A DNA stretch of 64,000 nt from Erythrobasidium yunnanense (Eukaryota > Basidiomycota > Cystobasidiomycetes > Erythrobasidiales > Erythrobasidiaceae). Location of the stretch: positions 558,001 through 622,000 of the forward strand of contig BCJC01000009.1 of the NCBI GenBank assembly GCA_001600175.1. Direction: 5' to 3'. The notes below the pieces were generated by a model. It was not told the DNA's origin and did not search any database. It was given only the letters and a program-made list of their open reading frames with translations. This document shows, piece after piece, positions 1 through 12,200 of the stretch (positions are counted from its first letter, which is position 1; the number at the start of each line of letters is the position of its first letter). A program made the translations under genes and the position numbers.

Positions 1-300
1 AGGAATCGCAAGAGGTAGATGGTTCACTATGTATTCAATTGTAGGTCCTCTACGAGCAGTCATCATTCCGGCGAAGTCCAGGGCATTCTTGCTTATGTCG
101 AGGCAGACCTCCTGCGATCCTGCGAGCAGTTAACGCTGCAGGTGACTGTCGGAAATGCAACAACAAAGGCGTTAGCTCAACAAAGGCTTCACATTGCAAA
201 GGCTTGGCATACAAAGGGCAGACCTACGCTAGATTGACAATCTCTTGTCGACGGGGTTTTGCTCCCTACACCAGGTCAATTGCAAACGCCAGAAACGACA
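1..300. other. left-edge intergenic stretch
   Basis: No gene is supported here. A 72-codon open frame at 19-237 on the plus strand has no recognisable domain and no paralogue in the window, so I treat it as chance. The stretch probably holds the promoter of the gene starting at 301. Confidence 0.5.
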
Positions 301-1674
301 ATGAACCGAGACATCAAAGCCCCCGCGTGTAATGAGAAAGAGCTGTCGAGGCGAAGGTCAGATGCTAGCAGCTTGGCAAGTCGATATTCGGGCGCCTCGC
401 ACATCTCTGCTCGTAGTAGCGTGTCTAGCAGAATCAGCGATGTTACTCCTCCTACCTCAAGAGCGCCGAGCATCACCAGCCAAGCGTCCTTCGTTTCAAG
501 GTATCTCAAACAGCGGCACGCCTCGTTGTTGGCAGCGAAGGTACCACTTGCTGAGCCAGGGCAGGCGAAGTACACGGACATCATGTCGAAGCCAGAAGTA
601 CAGCCTATCAATGTATACGGAATCAGCAAACGTACGCAGGCGAAGAGGATCGTCAATCTTCGTCTACGCAAGATCACCGAAGTAGAGAGAACAGAATACG
701 ATCGCCACGTCGTGGCAGGCAAGCAGACATTCTATGTCGACAACGAGCTCGCCAGCGAACAAGCCCTTTACGAGCCCGCCGCTGGGTATATGCTGGACTT
801 CGACATTGTGGACGATGCGGCACCTATTTCATGCAGTGTCCGTCTCTTATGCTGTGCAATCGTGGGCTTGAGAGACGATACGCCTGTACTTCATGTCCTA
901 CGGCAGTCCCAGCGCGAGCTCAGTCGTGTCGCGACCATCGTATACCTCCCTCTAGGTCTCTACCTTCACTGCGCTCATTTTCCGTGCGGAATATCTGAAA
1001 GGAGTCCGAAAGCCTCTTTAGCGCAATCAGCTATCGACATGAGCGTCCCAGAAGAGGGCATGTCTGTTCACAGCGCTGCTGTCATCAAGTTCAACTGCTC
1101 TACCGCTTACTGTGGCAGAGAGTCACATTCTGAAGAGGAAAGATTCACAAAAATCAAGGCGCGGGCTTTCGAGTGTCCATACTACTATTGGCATATCACG
1201 ATTCATTTACCGCCCGATACCAAGTATCGTCCAGGAGCTTCAAGCCGGGAGGTGAAATGGAATCAACTTCAAGGCCTGGACGCAGCCTTCCCGGACTCGC
1301 TGTATGGCAAGGATAACGAGACCATTGAAAAGTGGCTCGGACCAACCGGTGCGAAGGACCGATACCAGCACTTTGAAGTACGCGACATCAAGTTCAACTT
1401 GAAGGGAGATGTCATCAGTGCAAGACTCCTCAAGATCGCTGGCCCGAGATCCCTTCCTCGTCCACGCCCTCCGAGACCTGCGGCCCCGCTTCGCAAGCGC
1501 GCACAGTCTTCACAGGCTCCAACACCCGCCACGCGTCAGCTGATACAGGAAACAGTGGAAGCTGCTAGACGCGATGCAAGGCAGCAACAAGCCGAAGTCG
1601 CTAAACGCGATGCAAGGCAGCAGGGAGGTGGTCTGTTCTCCAGAATTGGGAGGTCTCGACGTGACAAGGACTGA
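301..1674 (+). CDS. serine-rich hypothetical protein, copy 1 of a paralogous pair
   Basis: This is one uninterrupted frame of 457 residues; the first ATG that fits is at 301. Function is unknown and I recognise no named domain. Residues 1-75 are serine and arginine rich and look disordered, with the signature SDVTPPTSRAPSITSQ. A folded-looking middle (about 95-390) follows, and the C-terminus (about 390-457) is proline/arginine rich and then an arginine/glutamine-rich helix. The same N-terminal signature and the core pattern WNQLQGLDAAFP...ETIEKWLGP recur in the gene at 4577-5769, so the two are diverged duplicates flanking the OXR1-like gene. No signal peptide or membrane segment is visible. 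It could be a lineage-specific regulatory or host-interaction protein, but nothing in the sequence decides that. Confidence 0.75.
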   Translation: MNRDIKAPACNEKELSRRRSDASSLASRYSGASHISARSSVSSRISDVTPPTSRAPSITSQASFVSRYLKQRHASLLAAKVPLAEPGQAKYTDIMSKPEVQPINVYGISKRTQAKRIVNLRLRKITEVERTEYDRHVVAGKQTFYVDNELASEQALYEPAAGYMLDFDIVDDAAPISCSVRLLCCAIVGLRDDTPVLHVLRQSQRELSRVATIVYLPLGLYLHCAHFPCGISERSPKASLAQSAIDMSVPEEGMSVHSAAVIKFNCSTAYCGRESHSEEERFTKIKARAFECPYYYWHITIHLPPDTKYRPGASSREVKWNQLQGLDAAFPDSLYGKDNETIEKWLGPTGAKDRYQHFEVRDIKFNLKGDVISARLLKIAGPRSLPRPRPPRPAAPLRKRAQSSQAPTPATRQLIQETVEAARRDARQQQAEVAKRDARQQGGGLFSRIGRSRRDKD

Positions 1675-2253
1675 AGATCTGTGATAGGCCTTCTGTATTC
1701 CTAGACGTGTTCTTGAATCACAGAAAGACTTGAGCTCACCGGTGCACTGATCGCGCTGCAAACGACTTAGCAATCTGTCAACTAAACTTTCGTCAGGTAT
1801 TCTGCGGGTCTGCCCTAGTCGCAGGTCAGTCAGGGATGCTGCAATAGACTGGAAGACTTCAGTATCAGCTGCATACTAACCTAACATAAAACACTAGATG
1901 AGAGTAAGGAGCCATTTCGGCTCGGCTCTCAATGTTTCTTGGGTGCGCGAAGTCATTCACGGCTCGTTAGTGCTGCATGTTGATCCCTACCTTCAAGCAG
2001 GCGCTGTGAAGATCAAGTCCGACAAGGGCGCGGACCTCGATCTTGGACCCACAGGCAAAGCTATCCAGCATAATTTTGATGAATTCCTGCATTTTCATCT
2101 CCTCCTTATGCAGTCAGGATATCTTGAGCTTGCTACTCTTGACATTTCTGTGCTTCTGTGTTCGTAATGGCCGCAACTTACACCACTTATACAGAAGGAC
2201 GTCGTCCGTGACGATAGAAGCGAGTGAACGTAGACAGTCTTGTTGCTTGAAAT
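1675..2253. other. intergenic, convergent gene ends
   Basis: This lies between the 3' ends of the serine-rich gene and the OXR1-like gene. The only sizeable frame, 89 codons from an ATG at 1898, has no recognisable motif. I see no repeat or RNA gene. Confidence 0.5.
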
Positions 2254-4002
2254 TCACCCGACCGCCCAGCACTCTAGCGCTACAATTTCGAATTTACTCT
2301 CCTTGACTTCTCTTCCACTTCTTTCATCGATTGTAGTACTTGTGACTTTCGAGAGCGGTTCATTATCGAATGCCTGGCATTTGGTCGAGTGTCCTTTATC
2401 TAGATTCGAATCGATGTACAATCCGAATTTCCCATCGTTTCCACCTCCCACTACAAAGAACTGGTTTGTCGAAAGGAGGATATAGTCGTTCTTCATTGAC
2501 CATTTATAGATATCGATGATAGGGCCTATTCTGAAATCTGTGGAATCGCCGCTGAAGGAGCCTTTTACGGTCGTCCATAGGAATGACTCGCCAGAGCCAT
2601 AGAAGGAATCTTTGGTCGTCTTGGCGTGTGACACGTTCGAGATGTGGGAAATGGAAAAGGCTTCGTTCAAGTAGGCGCCGAAGGTGACGCCGTTCGTGTC
2701 ATGGATCACTAGTACGCAGCCACCTGCCGCATTTGCTAGACCTGCTTTCACGCGTGTATATAAGGTGGAGAGAGAAGTGCCATTCGCATCCAGAGAATAG
2801 AGAAGAGACCACGTCCGTGCGAGCCTTATTCGACTAGGCAAAGACGGTCGAATCTGTGCCGATGGCGTGCTGGTTAATAAGACCGACAGCATAGATACGG
2901 CATGATATGCACTCACTCCTTCTGCTATATCTTCAGTCAAGATTCGCCGCGTGCTCTCCGCCGCACGCGGTACTTTCAAGATGATAGTTGGCAGCGGTTC
3001 TGCATCGATTAGCAGACTAGGCGCAAACGATTGCTGTCTGCTCTTCGTCTGCTTCTCCGACAATATACTGTTGCTCGGCTCGTTATGTTCAGAGAAGGAG
3101 GTAGGGAAATCGAAGGAAGGTAGCTTGCGTGGGACTTTCGTCTTGATTTTGGATGTCCATGACGAGCTGGAGTCTGTCCGAGATGGTTTCGGAGATGTCG
3201 TGAGTGTATTGTATTGCGTGTTCTCCTTGTTCGCTGAAGAAGAGGATGGAGGGGGTATCCCAAAGGCAGGCTTTGAAGAGGTAGAAGAAGAAGAAGATGC
3301 TGGAAAGGTAATCTGCGATGCTGAATCGCTATATTGCGGTCCACTCGGTTTCCTCGTGCTTGAGTGCCCGCTCCTGCCTATTGACCCGAAATAGCTAGAC
3401 TGGCGCATACTCTCCAGCGTGCTGCCTCCTGGCGGACTACTTGGATGAAAGAGGTCGCTCTGCTGGTTGTTTATGCCAGTTGGGCTATTTAAGACATTGT
3501 GCGACGAGGAAGGGATCGGATGGCTAGCTTGGGGAGAGGATGAGTATGGAGGTTGTCGGAAGGACGCTAAGAAGTCGTCTGTATCCTTCATGAGTCCGCT
3601 GCGTGACATACGCCGTGGAGGCATAAACTGTCGAGGCGCGTTGGCAGATGCGTTATTTGCGTTCGCAGGCTGGCCAGACAGCAACGGCGGACTTCTAGAA
3701 GTAGTAGTAGAGGGTCCAGATATAGCCTGAGGCTGCTGGGATTGACTCTGCCAATCTACGTGCTGATCGGCCTGCTCGAGTTCGCTGAGGATGTCGTTCT
3801 GCCGCGCAGCTGCTTTTGCTTGTACTTGTTGTGTATAATCTGCTTGTAGCTGTTGCCCGTTCAGACTTGCGACCGTATTTTGGCCATTTCCCGTCAATGA
3901 TGTCGACGCTTGCCCTCCTCCCGATACTTGCTGGGTCGCATTACTGGTGCTACTGCTGTTGCTGGCGTGCAGAGGATCAAATTCATGAAGAAGGTCGTCC
4001 AT
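2254..4002 (-). CDS. OXR1: TLDc-domain protein, Oxr1-like
   Basis: This is a 582-residue single-exon gene. Residues 1 to about 340 are low-complexity Ser/Gln/Pro sequence with no clear fold. The last 200 or so form a TLDc domain: an LPSRIRLARTWSLLYSL segment, then CVLVIHDTNGVTFGAYL, a GSGESFLWT strand, and the C-terminal FVVGGGNDGKFGLYID with a terminal ALECW strand. TLDc proteins protect against oxidative damage, and Oxr1 and its relatives bind and disassemble the V-ATPase; that role is inferred from the family. The long disordered N-terminus is usual in basidiomycete members. Translation starts at the ATG at 4002, which opens with MDDLLHEFDPLH, the typical start of fungal Oxr1. Confidence 0.85.
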   Translation of the reverse strand: MDDLLHEFDPLHASNSSSTSNATQQVSGGGQASTSLTGNGQNTVASLNGQQLQADYTQQVQAKAAARQNDILSELEQADQHVDWQSQSQQPQAISGPSTTTSRSPPLLSGQPANANNASANAPRQFMPPRRMSRSGLMKDTDDFLASFRQPPYSSSPQASHPIPSSSHNVLNSPTGINNQQSDLFHPSSPPGGSTLESMRQSSYFGSIGRSGHSSTRKPSGPQYSDSASQITFPASSSSSTSSKPAFGIPPPSSSSANKENTQYNTLTTSPKPSRTDSSSSWTSKIKTKVPRKLPSFDFPTSFSEHNEPSNSILSEKQTKSRQQSFAPSLLIDAEPLPTIILKVPRAAESTRRILTEDIAEGVSAYHAVSMLSVLLTSTPSAQIRPSLPSRIRLARTWSLLYSLDANGTSLSTLYTRVKAGLANAAGGCVLVIHDTNGVTFGAYLNEAFSISHISNVSHAKTTKDSFYGSGESFLWTTVKGSFSGDSTDFRIGPIIDIYKWSMKNDYILLSTNQFFVVGGGNDGKFGLYIDSNLDKGHSTKCQAFDNEPLSKVTSTTIDERSGREVKESKFEIVALECWAVG

Positions 4003-4576
4003 CGCTACATCAAATAACCAGAAAGATGATGCAAGATGCGGACGGTCCAGCGAAAGACAAGCCGAGCTTCGAGATACGCTAGGATGAAGACATTATGACA
4101 CGAGTAGAAGAATCCCAGATCCTATTGACCATCAACTATGCTACTGCGCCCCCAATAAGCCTTGAAGACATCCTCAGACTGGAGTTGGTTTCGAAAGGTC
4201 GAAGAGGCTCGCACAGTGTCTGAATGCACTAACAGCTCGAACGACTTGCACTGACAGACGAGGCAGCCAATTCCTGCGTCAATCTACCCCGCGTACCCCT
4301 CACAAAGCATCGAGACGGTTGGAAGCCATCCCATACCTTGTGACCGAAGCAAGTTACGGCAGCAAGCCTTTACATTCTCTTCGCATGCTTCGGGGATGTT
4401 GGATACCTACCGCTCCCCTTTCGATCCGGAATGACTCCTTGCCAAGTCCGTTTGAATAGGCTTCGGATGTAAGCATTACATCTGCTATAAGAGTCAACGC
4501 ACCCTCGACAACCTCTTTTATCTGGACCACACACCCCATTCCCCTTCCTCGCAGCATACAGCGCTACTGGTTAGCC
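4003..4576. other. divergent intergenic region
   Basis: It separates the start of the OXR1-like gene (minus) from the second serine-rich paralogue (plus) and must hold both promoters. No TATA-like box stands out, and no RNA gene or repeat is visible. Confidence 0.5.
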
Positions 4577-5769
4577 ATGCAGCAGAACAATAACCGCCGC
4601 GGATCGACCGTAGACGACAAAGCGGAAGCAGGGAGGCGCTCCTCTGCAAGTAGACCAATTCAAAGTCCTTCTTTGAGAAGAAACAGCGATGTCACTCCTC
4701 CCTCATCAAGGGCAGGCAGTATCACTAGCCAGGTATCCCTGGTCTCGCAGATCTCCCAAAGGCCACTCGAGGGCGCGGCTTCTCATCACTTCTGGGACAA
4801 GCTCAAGCGTCGGAGCCATCGCCATTCTACTACAAGGCCACAGGCTGGTCCTGTCAAATACTCAGACATTTTCGCAGAGCCAGAACTCAAACCGGTCTGG
4901 ATCGATTGGGATGTCGGAGACGACGTCAGAGCACGGATTGCCAATCTTCGTATGCGAAAGATCAAGCAAGCTGAAGAAGCAGAGTACAAGGCCATGTCCT
5001 TCATGAAAGACGGGTGCATGGACGACCTACTCGCGGACTCAAACACTGGTTACAAGCCGGTAGCGGGCTATATGTTTGACTTCGACGTGACTCGCTCAAA
5101 CAAGAGGCCAATAACATGCACTCTGCGTCTATCGCTCTGTCGCGCCAAAAGTTGTTGAATCTACTGCGCAACGTGCAGCTGCGATTGGACACCGGAGAAG
5201 CTGCCTATATTGCACTCCCGCGAGGCCTTACCCTCAACACTGTATACTTTCCATACGGTCTGGCTGGAGCTCGCCCTAGAAGCTCCACTGGCATCTTGAT
5301 TGTAGACCTCTCTGTGTCTGACCCTGGCTTCTACCTTCCAAAGGTCAATATCTCCAACTTCTATTGCCGAAAGGATCCGACCCGATCCTACCCCTCCTCG
5401 AATACGAAAGATTATGTCTCATTCAGCCTGGACGCAATGATCCCTTCGAGATCGTCTAAGGACACTGAGTCCCGCGCGCAGCTGGTCCGCTGGGATCAGC
5501 TTCAGGGCCTTGATAAGGCCTTCCCAGAGCAGCTTTATAAGATGAGTAACGAAACGATAGACAAATGGCTTGGCCCAATGCCCAAATACAAAATGCATGA
5601 CCTGTGGACCGCCCGCCAAAGTCAGCATTTCGAGCTTCGCAATGTAGAACGCAACTTCGCTGGCGATATCCTAAAAGCGACATTACTCAAAGTAGACGGT
5701 CCCAAGATCGACAAATTTCTTCGGGGTATCAAGGCCCAACAAGAGGCTACTGAGACTGTCTCAAAATGA
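4577..5769 (+). pseudogene. serine-rich hypothetical protein, copy 2, frameshifted
   Basis: This is a paralogue of the gene at 301. From the ATG at 4577 the frame reads an N-terminus with NSDVTPPSSRAGSITSQ and a GYMFDFDV segment matching GYMLDFDI of copy 1. It then meets a stop at 5156-5158. Homology continues in another frame from about 5140: LPRGLTLNTVYFPYGL matches LPLGLYLHCAHFPCGI, and WDQLQGLDKAFP...ETIDKWLGP matches copy 1, ending at 5769. The shift lies between about 5117 and 5145. No GT-AG intron of sensible size fits; the only candidate would be about 28 bases. It is therefore either a recently broken copy, a sequencing error, or two short products. The downstream half is well conserved, which argues that any decay is young. 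Confidence 0.6.
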
Positions 5770-6261
5770 CAATATTCCGCCATGCTGAAGCTAGATAGCC
5801 GGACTATCAAGCCTACTCCGTCCGATCTTTCCTGTAATTGTCAGCGACACTGGTTCGTCCTTAGATCATCGCTTGAATGTGAGATTTCGACGTAAACCAG
5901 ATGCTTGTCGCAGACCGTTGATCAAAAGATACGGAGATCTAACCTTTTGTCGAGGTACGCGGTTGTATGTGCCTGATTGACGGACCTTCATACATTTCTA
6001 GCTGAGGCCTTGCAATAGAGCCTGGTATGCTACGGGCAGTTTGGTGTACCGCAAAGAAAGGTGTTATGTCAAGCGCGGTATGGAGAGCTTCCATTACTTG
6101 TCCGGCTTTCTTGTTACCTTGCGCTTTCTCTCAGACTTGCAACTTCAATCTGCCACAAATGGCCTGAAAGATACATCAACCTGGCATATACATCACTGCG
6201 ACCGTGATAGCAGTACTGCCGGCGAGCTAGATACACCACCGTACCCTACACGGGCTCAGCC
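5770..6261. other. intergenic, TOR upstream region
   Basis: About 490 bases lie between the serine-rich paralogue and the TOR start codon. I see no coding exon here. It should contain the TOR promoter and leader. Confidence 0.5.
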
Positions 6262-9200
6262 ATGGCACTCGCAAAGGATGTCTCGTTTATTCTGGGAGAG
6301 ATGCGCTCGAGGTTAGGAGAAGCAAGAAAGACCGGCAATGCCTCAAATGGAATCTGATCCTTTCTGCGCTGTGATTAAGAAACGACGAGACTCGGCTGAG
6401 AGCAAGCTCGGATCTGGCAACTTGGGTAGGGAGCAGTCGCAATTGCATCAAGCTTGACATTCTAATGTCTATTCTATCTAATCTACATCCTCACATACCG
6501 CTCCGCTCGTTGCGAACATCCAATCATACGGCCTTCTAACCGCATAGATCTCATCTCGCGGGACTACAGTAGATGCGCACGTACGGAGCATACAGGAGCT
6601 CGCACCACGCTTGACAGCATTGATCAATTCGAACGACTTGACCGACAAGCTAGCTGGATTGAACGCAATCGATACTCTACTAGAAGCTACGCAAGATGCG
6701 TCTATTGCAGCTAGACTCGCAACGCAACCATGGCTGGCTATACCCTCTGTGGATCCACTTGTCATGGCGCATGCTGCAAAGACGTACGCGAAGTTGGTAG
6801 TGAGAGGTGGAGCGCTCGTAAAGAATGTAGACCTGCAGGTGCAGACGGCCATGGAGTGGTTACAGGGTATTCTCTCTCTTTCGTGCACTCGTATGCTCTG
6901 CAGGCTGAGCCTTATGTACTTGCTTTCGCAGACGACCGCAATGAATCTCGAAGATACGCCGCTGCGCTTGTTTTTCGCGAGCTAGCACGCACAGCACCGT
7001 TCAGTATCTCAGACCGCGTCGAGAACATTCTTGACTATCTCTGGACAGCATTGCGAGATCCGAAAGTCAATATTAGAGAGGCGGCCGCGTCTGCTCTGTC
7101 CGGATGCCTCAAGATAGCTTCTACCAGAGACAATACAACACGGAACGAATGCTATGCGATGGTGTTTGAACAGGCGCAGAAGGGCTTCAAGATGAATACA
7201 GGCGATACGATTCACGGAAGCTTGCTAGGGTATAAAGAGCTCTTCACAAATGGCAATATGGTGCGCACCTCCGTCCTAGATATTTACAGAAGCGCTTTAC
7301 AGGTCTAGAAGCTGACTTATATCGCTTCTGGTCATAGTTCATGCAAGAGCGGTACGACGATGTATGCGAGCAGATCCTTTCGTACAAAGATCACCGAGAG
7401 CCGCTTGTCAGAAGAGCAGTTATCGAGCTCATACCTACGCTCGCGAGCTACTATCACCAGAAATTCATAACAGGCTACCTGCATCGATGTATGGTCTACC
7501 TGCTGGGACAGCTGAAGAAGGATCGGGATAGGACGACTTGTGAGTCTGATGCGGGTATGAGGTATCGAAGAAGTACGCTGACAGAGGATTTCAGCATACC
7601 ATGCTGTTGGGCACGTTGCGCTTGCCGTGACGAATAGTATGGCCCCCTATCTCGATGCTGTCTTATCAAGCGTGAAAGAGGGTTTGCAGTCGCGAGGGTG
7701 AGTGTTGCCTCAACCAGTCAACACGGTACCATGACTGAATCGATCATGCTATTTCGCAGCCGAAAGAACGCCCCTTCCGAAGCCTCCATCTTCCAATGCA
7801 TAAGTATGCTAGCGACAGCCGTTGGACAAGCGCTCACGAAGCATATGCACGAGCTTCTGGACCTCATGTTCGCATATGGACTCTCCGAGTCCCTGGTTCG
7901 AGCTCTTATCGATCTATCAACACATATCCCGCCTCTTCTGCCTACGATTCAAGAGAGACTGCTCAACCTTCTGTGTCTAATACTGGGAGGAGAGCCTTTT
8001 AAGACACCTGGAGCGCCGCTGCAGATGAGGCCTACTGCCGCAAGCATCACGAGGGATATGTCGGCACTGAATGTGAGTCAACGCAAAGATTTGAGCGGGC
8101 CTGTGCTGACTTGATTCTTCTCAGACTGCTCAAGAAATAAACGATGTCCCAACCTTGACCCTGGCTATCACGACACTCGGTTCCTTCGATTTCTCCGGCA
8201 TCCTGTTACATGAACTCGTCCGCGATACAATTACGAATTATCTTGACCATGACTCCCGCGAGGTACGCTTAGCAGCTGCCCAAACATGCTGCAAGCTTTT
8301 TTCCCGGGATCCCATCATCTTCCAGACGAGTAATCACAGCATAAACCTCGTCACTGAGGTTTTGGAGAAGCTACTAGTCTGTGCTATAGCCGATCCAGAT
8401 GCATATATTCGGCAATCTACTCTAGCTAGTCTAGATACGAAGTTCGATAGACATCTAGCGCAGGCGGAGAACGTTAAGAGCATCTTCTTGGCTATCAATG
8501 ATGAGGTCTACCCAATCAGAGAAATTGCTATCAAGATTATTGGACGAATATCCCTGCATAACCCAGCTTATGTTATGCCTTCACTCAGAAAGGCTCTGAT
8601 TCAGCTGTTGACGGAGCTTGAATATAGTACATATGCGTAAGTCGCAAGCTTAGCATCTGTTCTTGTGTCTGGCTGATATGTTGACAACTCTTTACATAGG
8701 ACGAACCGCGAAGAGTGTGCCACCCTGCTTGGAATGCTCGTCGGAGCGTCAGCAAGACTTTCGAAGCCATACTGCCTTTCGGTTCTTCGAGTCCTTCTAC
8801 CGAAAGCGAGAGATGTCAGTCCAGGCGTGTCTTCGGCTATCATGCTAGCGCTAGGAGAATTAGCAAAAGTTGGAGGCGAAGATATGCTACCCCGCTTAGA
8901 CGAGTACATGTCTCTCATTATCGAGATGCTGCATGACCAATCATCCATCATCAAGCGGGATGCAGCACTACATACCCTTGGCCTGGTGTCCTCTTACGCA
9001 GGTTACGTTATAGAGCCTTACATCAAATACCCGACTCTTCTTGGAACGCTCATCAACATCCTTAAGTCCGAGAATGTTCCCGCTACTCGTAGGGAGACTA
9101 TCAAAGTCATGGGCATACTCGGAGCCTTAGATCCGTATAAGCAGCCTCATCAAAGCACCGAAGTCGAAGCGAACGACTTACCTCTAAACCCCACCGATCC

Positions 9201-12200
9201 CAGCCATCCTATGAATATAGGACCCTCTCACGACGAATACTATCCTACAGTCGCTTTTCACGCCCTTCTCTCCATCTTGCGCGATTCTTCTCTTGCAAAT
9301 CATCACACGGCAGTCATCGAAGCTGTCATGTATATCTTCAACTCGCTGCGACTGCGATGCGTTACCTTCTTGCCTCAAGTAAGCGTGCTCTAGTTCGACT
9401 CCCGCTCAATCACTGATCGCTTTTTAGGTCATACCTGCTTTCTTGGGGGCGATGCGGACTGTACAACAAGGACCTGCTCAGGAGAAGTACTACTTCGAAA
9501 ACCTTAGCAAGCTCATCAAGGTTGTGGGCCAACATATCCGCAACCATCTTCCTCCCATTCTTGCTTTGATTCGCGATTCCTGGGCTTCCGGTCCTTCTTT
9601 ACAAGTCATTCTCGTCGATTTGGTAGAAAAGATTGCCGTTGCTTTGGAAGGCGAATTCAAGGTCTACCTACCTACTTTACTCCCTCTCATGCTTACCGCT
9701 TTCGATGCTGAGTTTACCGAAAGAAGACTACCCTGCTTACAGCGCATCTTGCATGCTTTCGGCATCTTTGGTGCAAATCTAGAAGAATACCTTCATCTCG
9801 TCATTCCCGTCATAGTACGGACCTTCGAGCGATACGATGCTCCAATGTCATTGCGGCGGCATGCTATCCAAGTCACCGGTATACTGTGCAGAAAAATCAA
9901 CTTCTCAGATCATGCTTCAAGAGTCATACATCCCCTTGCGAGAACACTCGTCAGTGGGCCGCCTGAACTCAGAAATGACTGCATGGATGCACTCTGCTCG
10001 CTCGTCACGCAGATCGGGTCGGACTTCGCTATCTTTGTGCCAATGCTTAACAAAGTAAGTCAGGACGGGTTAGGCATCTGTTCAAGCTGATTTATGGGTC
10101 CGCAGGCTATGGTCAGCAGTCGCATCCAACATTCCAATTACGACCAGCTCATCACAAAGCTCCTTCGTGGAGAGCCTTTGCCAGATCTCGGCTACGTGGA
10201 CGTCAGTACAGGCGTGAACACCGAACTAGATCCTGCTGCGGACGCAGGCGTCAACAAGCTTCCCGTCAATCAGCAACAGCTGAAGCGAGAATGGGAGACG
10301 ACAGAGCGTGCAAAGGCAGACGACTGGAAAGACTGGTACAAGCGCCTTTCAGTAGCATTACTGAAGGCTTCCCCTTCCTTATCTTTACGAGCATGTTCGG
10401 GTTTAGCAGAGGTGTATCAGCCTCTAGCGAGCGACCTCTTCAACGCCGCATTTGTTTCATGCTGGTCGGAGCTGTACGAATCGTATCAAGACGACCTTGT
10501 CAAAGCCATCGACACGGCTTTGGCCTCCACAACGGTACCTCCCGAAATCACACAAACCCTTCTTAACCTCGCCGAGTTCATGGAGCACGACGACAAGTCA
10601 CTTCCTATCGGTCCTCGAACGCTCGGACAATATGCTCAAAAGTGCCATGCCTTCGCGAAAGCACTCCACTATAAAGAGCTTGAATGGTCTTCGGAGCCGA
10701 CAGCAGAGACGATCGAATCTCTCATACGCATTAATAATCAGCTACAGCAACCCGATGTAGCTGTTGGTATTTTGACGCATGCGCAAAGTGTCCACCATAT
10801 CGAACTCAAGGAAGATTGGTACGAAAAACTTGAGCAATGGGACGATGCTCTCGCAGCATATGAACGGAAGCAGCGCGATGACCCAAACAATTTCGACTAC
10901 AAGTATGGTATGATGCGATGCTTACATGCTCTTGGAGAATGGGAAAGCCTGTCAGACCTGGCCCGCGCAAACTGGCGCAGCGCTTCAAGCGAACAAAGAC
11001 GCAAGATCGCGCCACTGGCTGCAGGAGCCGCTTGGGGACTCGCACAATGGGAAGCGATGGATGACTACATCGCTGTCCTGAAGCACGAGTCTGCAGATCG
11101 AGCATGGTTCAGAGCCATCTTATCCATCCACCGCAATCAGTTCATCAAGGCTCAACAGCACGTCAACAGGGCAAGAGATTCTCTAGATACCGAACTTCGG
11201 ACTCTAGTTGGCGAGAGTTACAATCGCGCCTATAATCAGATTGTACGGGTGCAGATGCTGTCGGAGCTGGAAGAGATTATTCAGTACAAAGAGTCTGGCG
11301 ACAATCGCGAAAGAAGAATGGTCATCCAAAAGACGTGGATGAAGCGGTTGAAGGGGTGTCAACGAGATGTAGAGGTGTGGCAGAGAATCCTCAAAGTACG
11401 AGCCTTGGTAGTCTCGCCGCGAGAAAACATGGAGATGTGGATCAAGTTTGCGAATCTGTGTCGCAAATCTGGAAGGCTCGGCTTAGCAGAGAAGACGCTC
11501 AATTCGCTATTCGGAGAAGATCAAGATTTCGAATCTACTGTGAGTTGTCCTTTGTAAGCGGCTCACGATCAGGCTAAGAGCGCTTCCAGTCTATGCAAGG
11601 GCCTCCCCATGTGATATATGCACATCTCAAGTATATGTGGGCTACAGGCGCGCGAGAAGATACCTTGTAAGCATGATTGTAGCATTTATCCGAGCACGTA
11701 TTGACAGACGTGGCCAGGGCATATCTGCAAGACTTCACCGGACGGTTGACGCAGGATTTAGGCTTCAATCCAGATTCAGATGAGCCGAACGCTTCAGCGG
11801 AGCTCGCAGCCTCTGGCCAGCTTCAGGAATACACTAAACTGCTAGCGAGGTGCTACTACAAACTGGGAGAATGGCAAAGTGCATTGCAGCCAGATTGGGG
11901 TTCTGTAGGTCTTTCATCTCATTCACTCGCGTTGACACTGACCCTGCCTTGGCACAGCAATATGTCGACGGTATTATCAAGTCCTACTTCATCGCAACGA
12001 ATCTTGACCGGAAGTGGTACAAAGCGTGGCACGCTTGGGCTCTTGCGAATTCAGAGGTAGTAAACTACTACAATCAGGCGCAAGGGAATCAGACGACAAA
12101 CGATCCAATGCCACCGGAGATCCTGACTGGTCATATCGTGCCAGCTGTGAAAGCCTTCTTCCAGTCTATCGCTCTATCTCCCGGTAATTCCCTACAAGAT

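Noticed and set aside
19-237. 72-codon open frame at the left edge
   Set aside because: No motif, no paralogue in the window and no neighbour context; consistent with chance.
1898-2167. 89-codon frame between two convergent genes
   Set aside because: It starts with ATG but carries no recognisable domain and lacks any similarity to the adjacent serine-rich family.
5153-5180. 28-base GT-AG stretch near the frameshift of the second serine-rich copy
   Set aside because: Too short, and the joined product would still miss residues conserved in copy 1.
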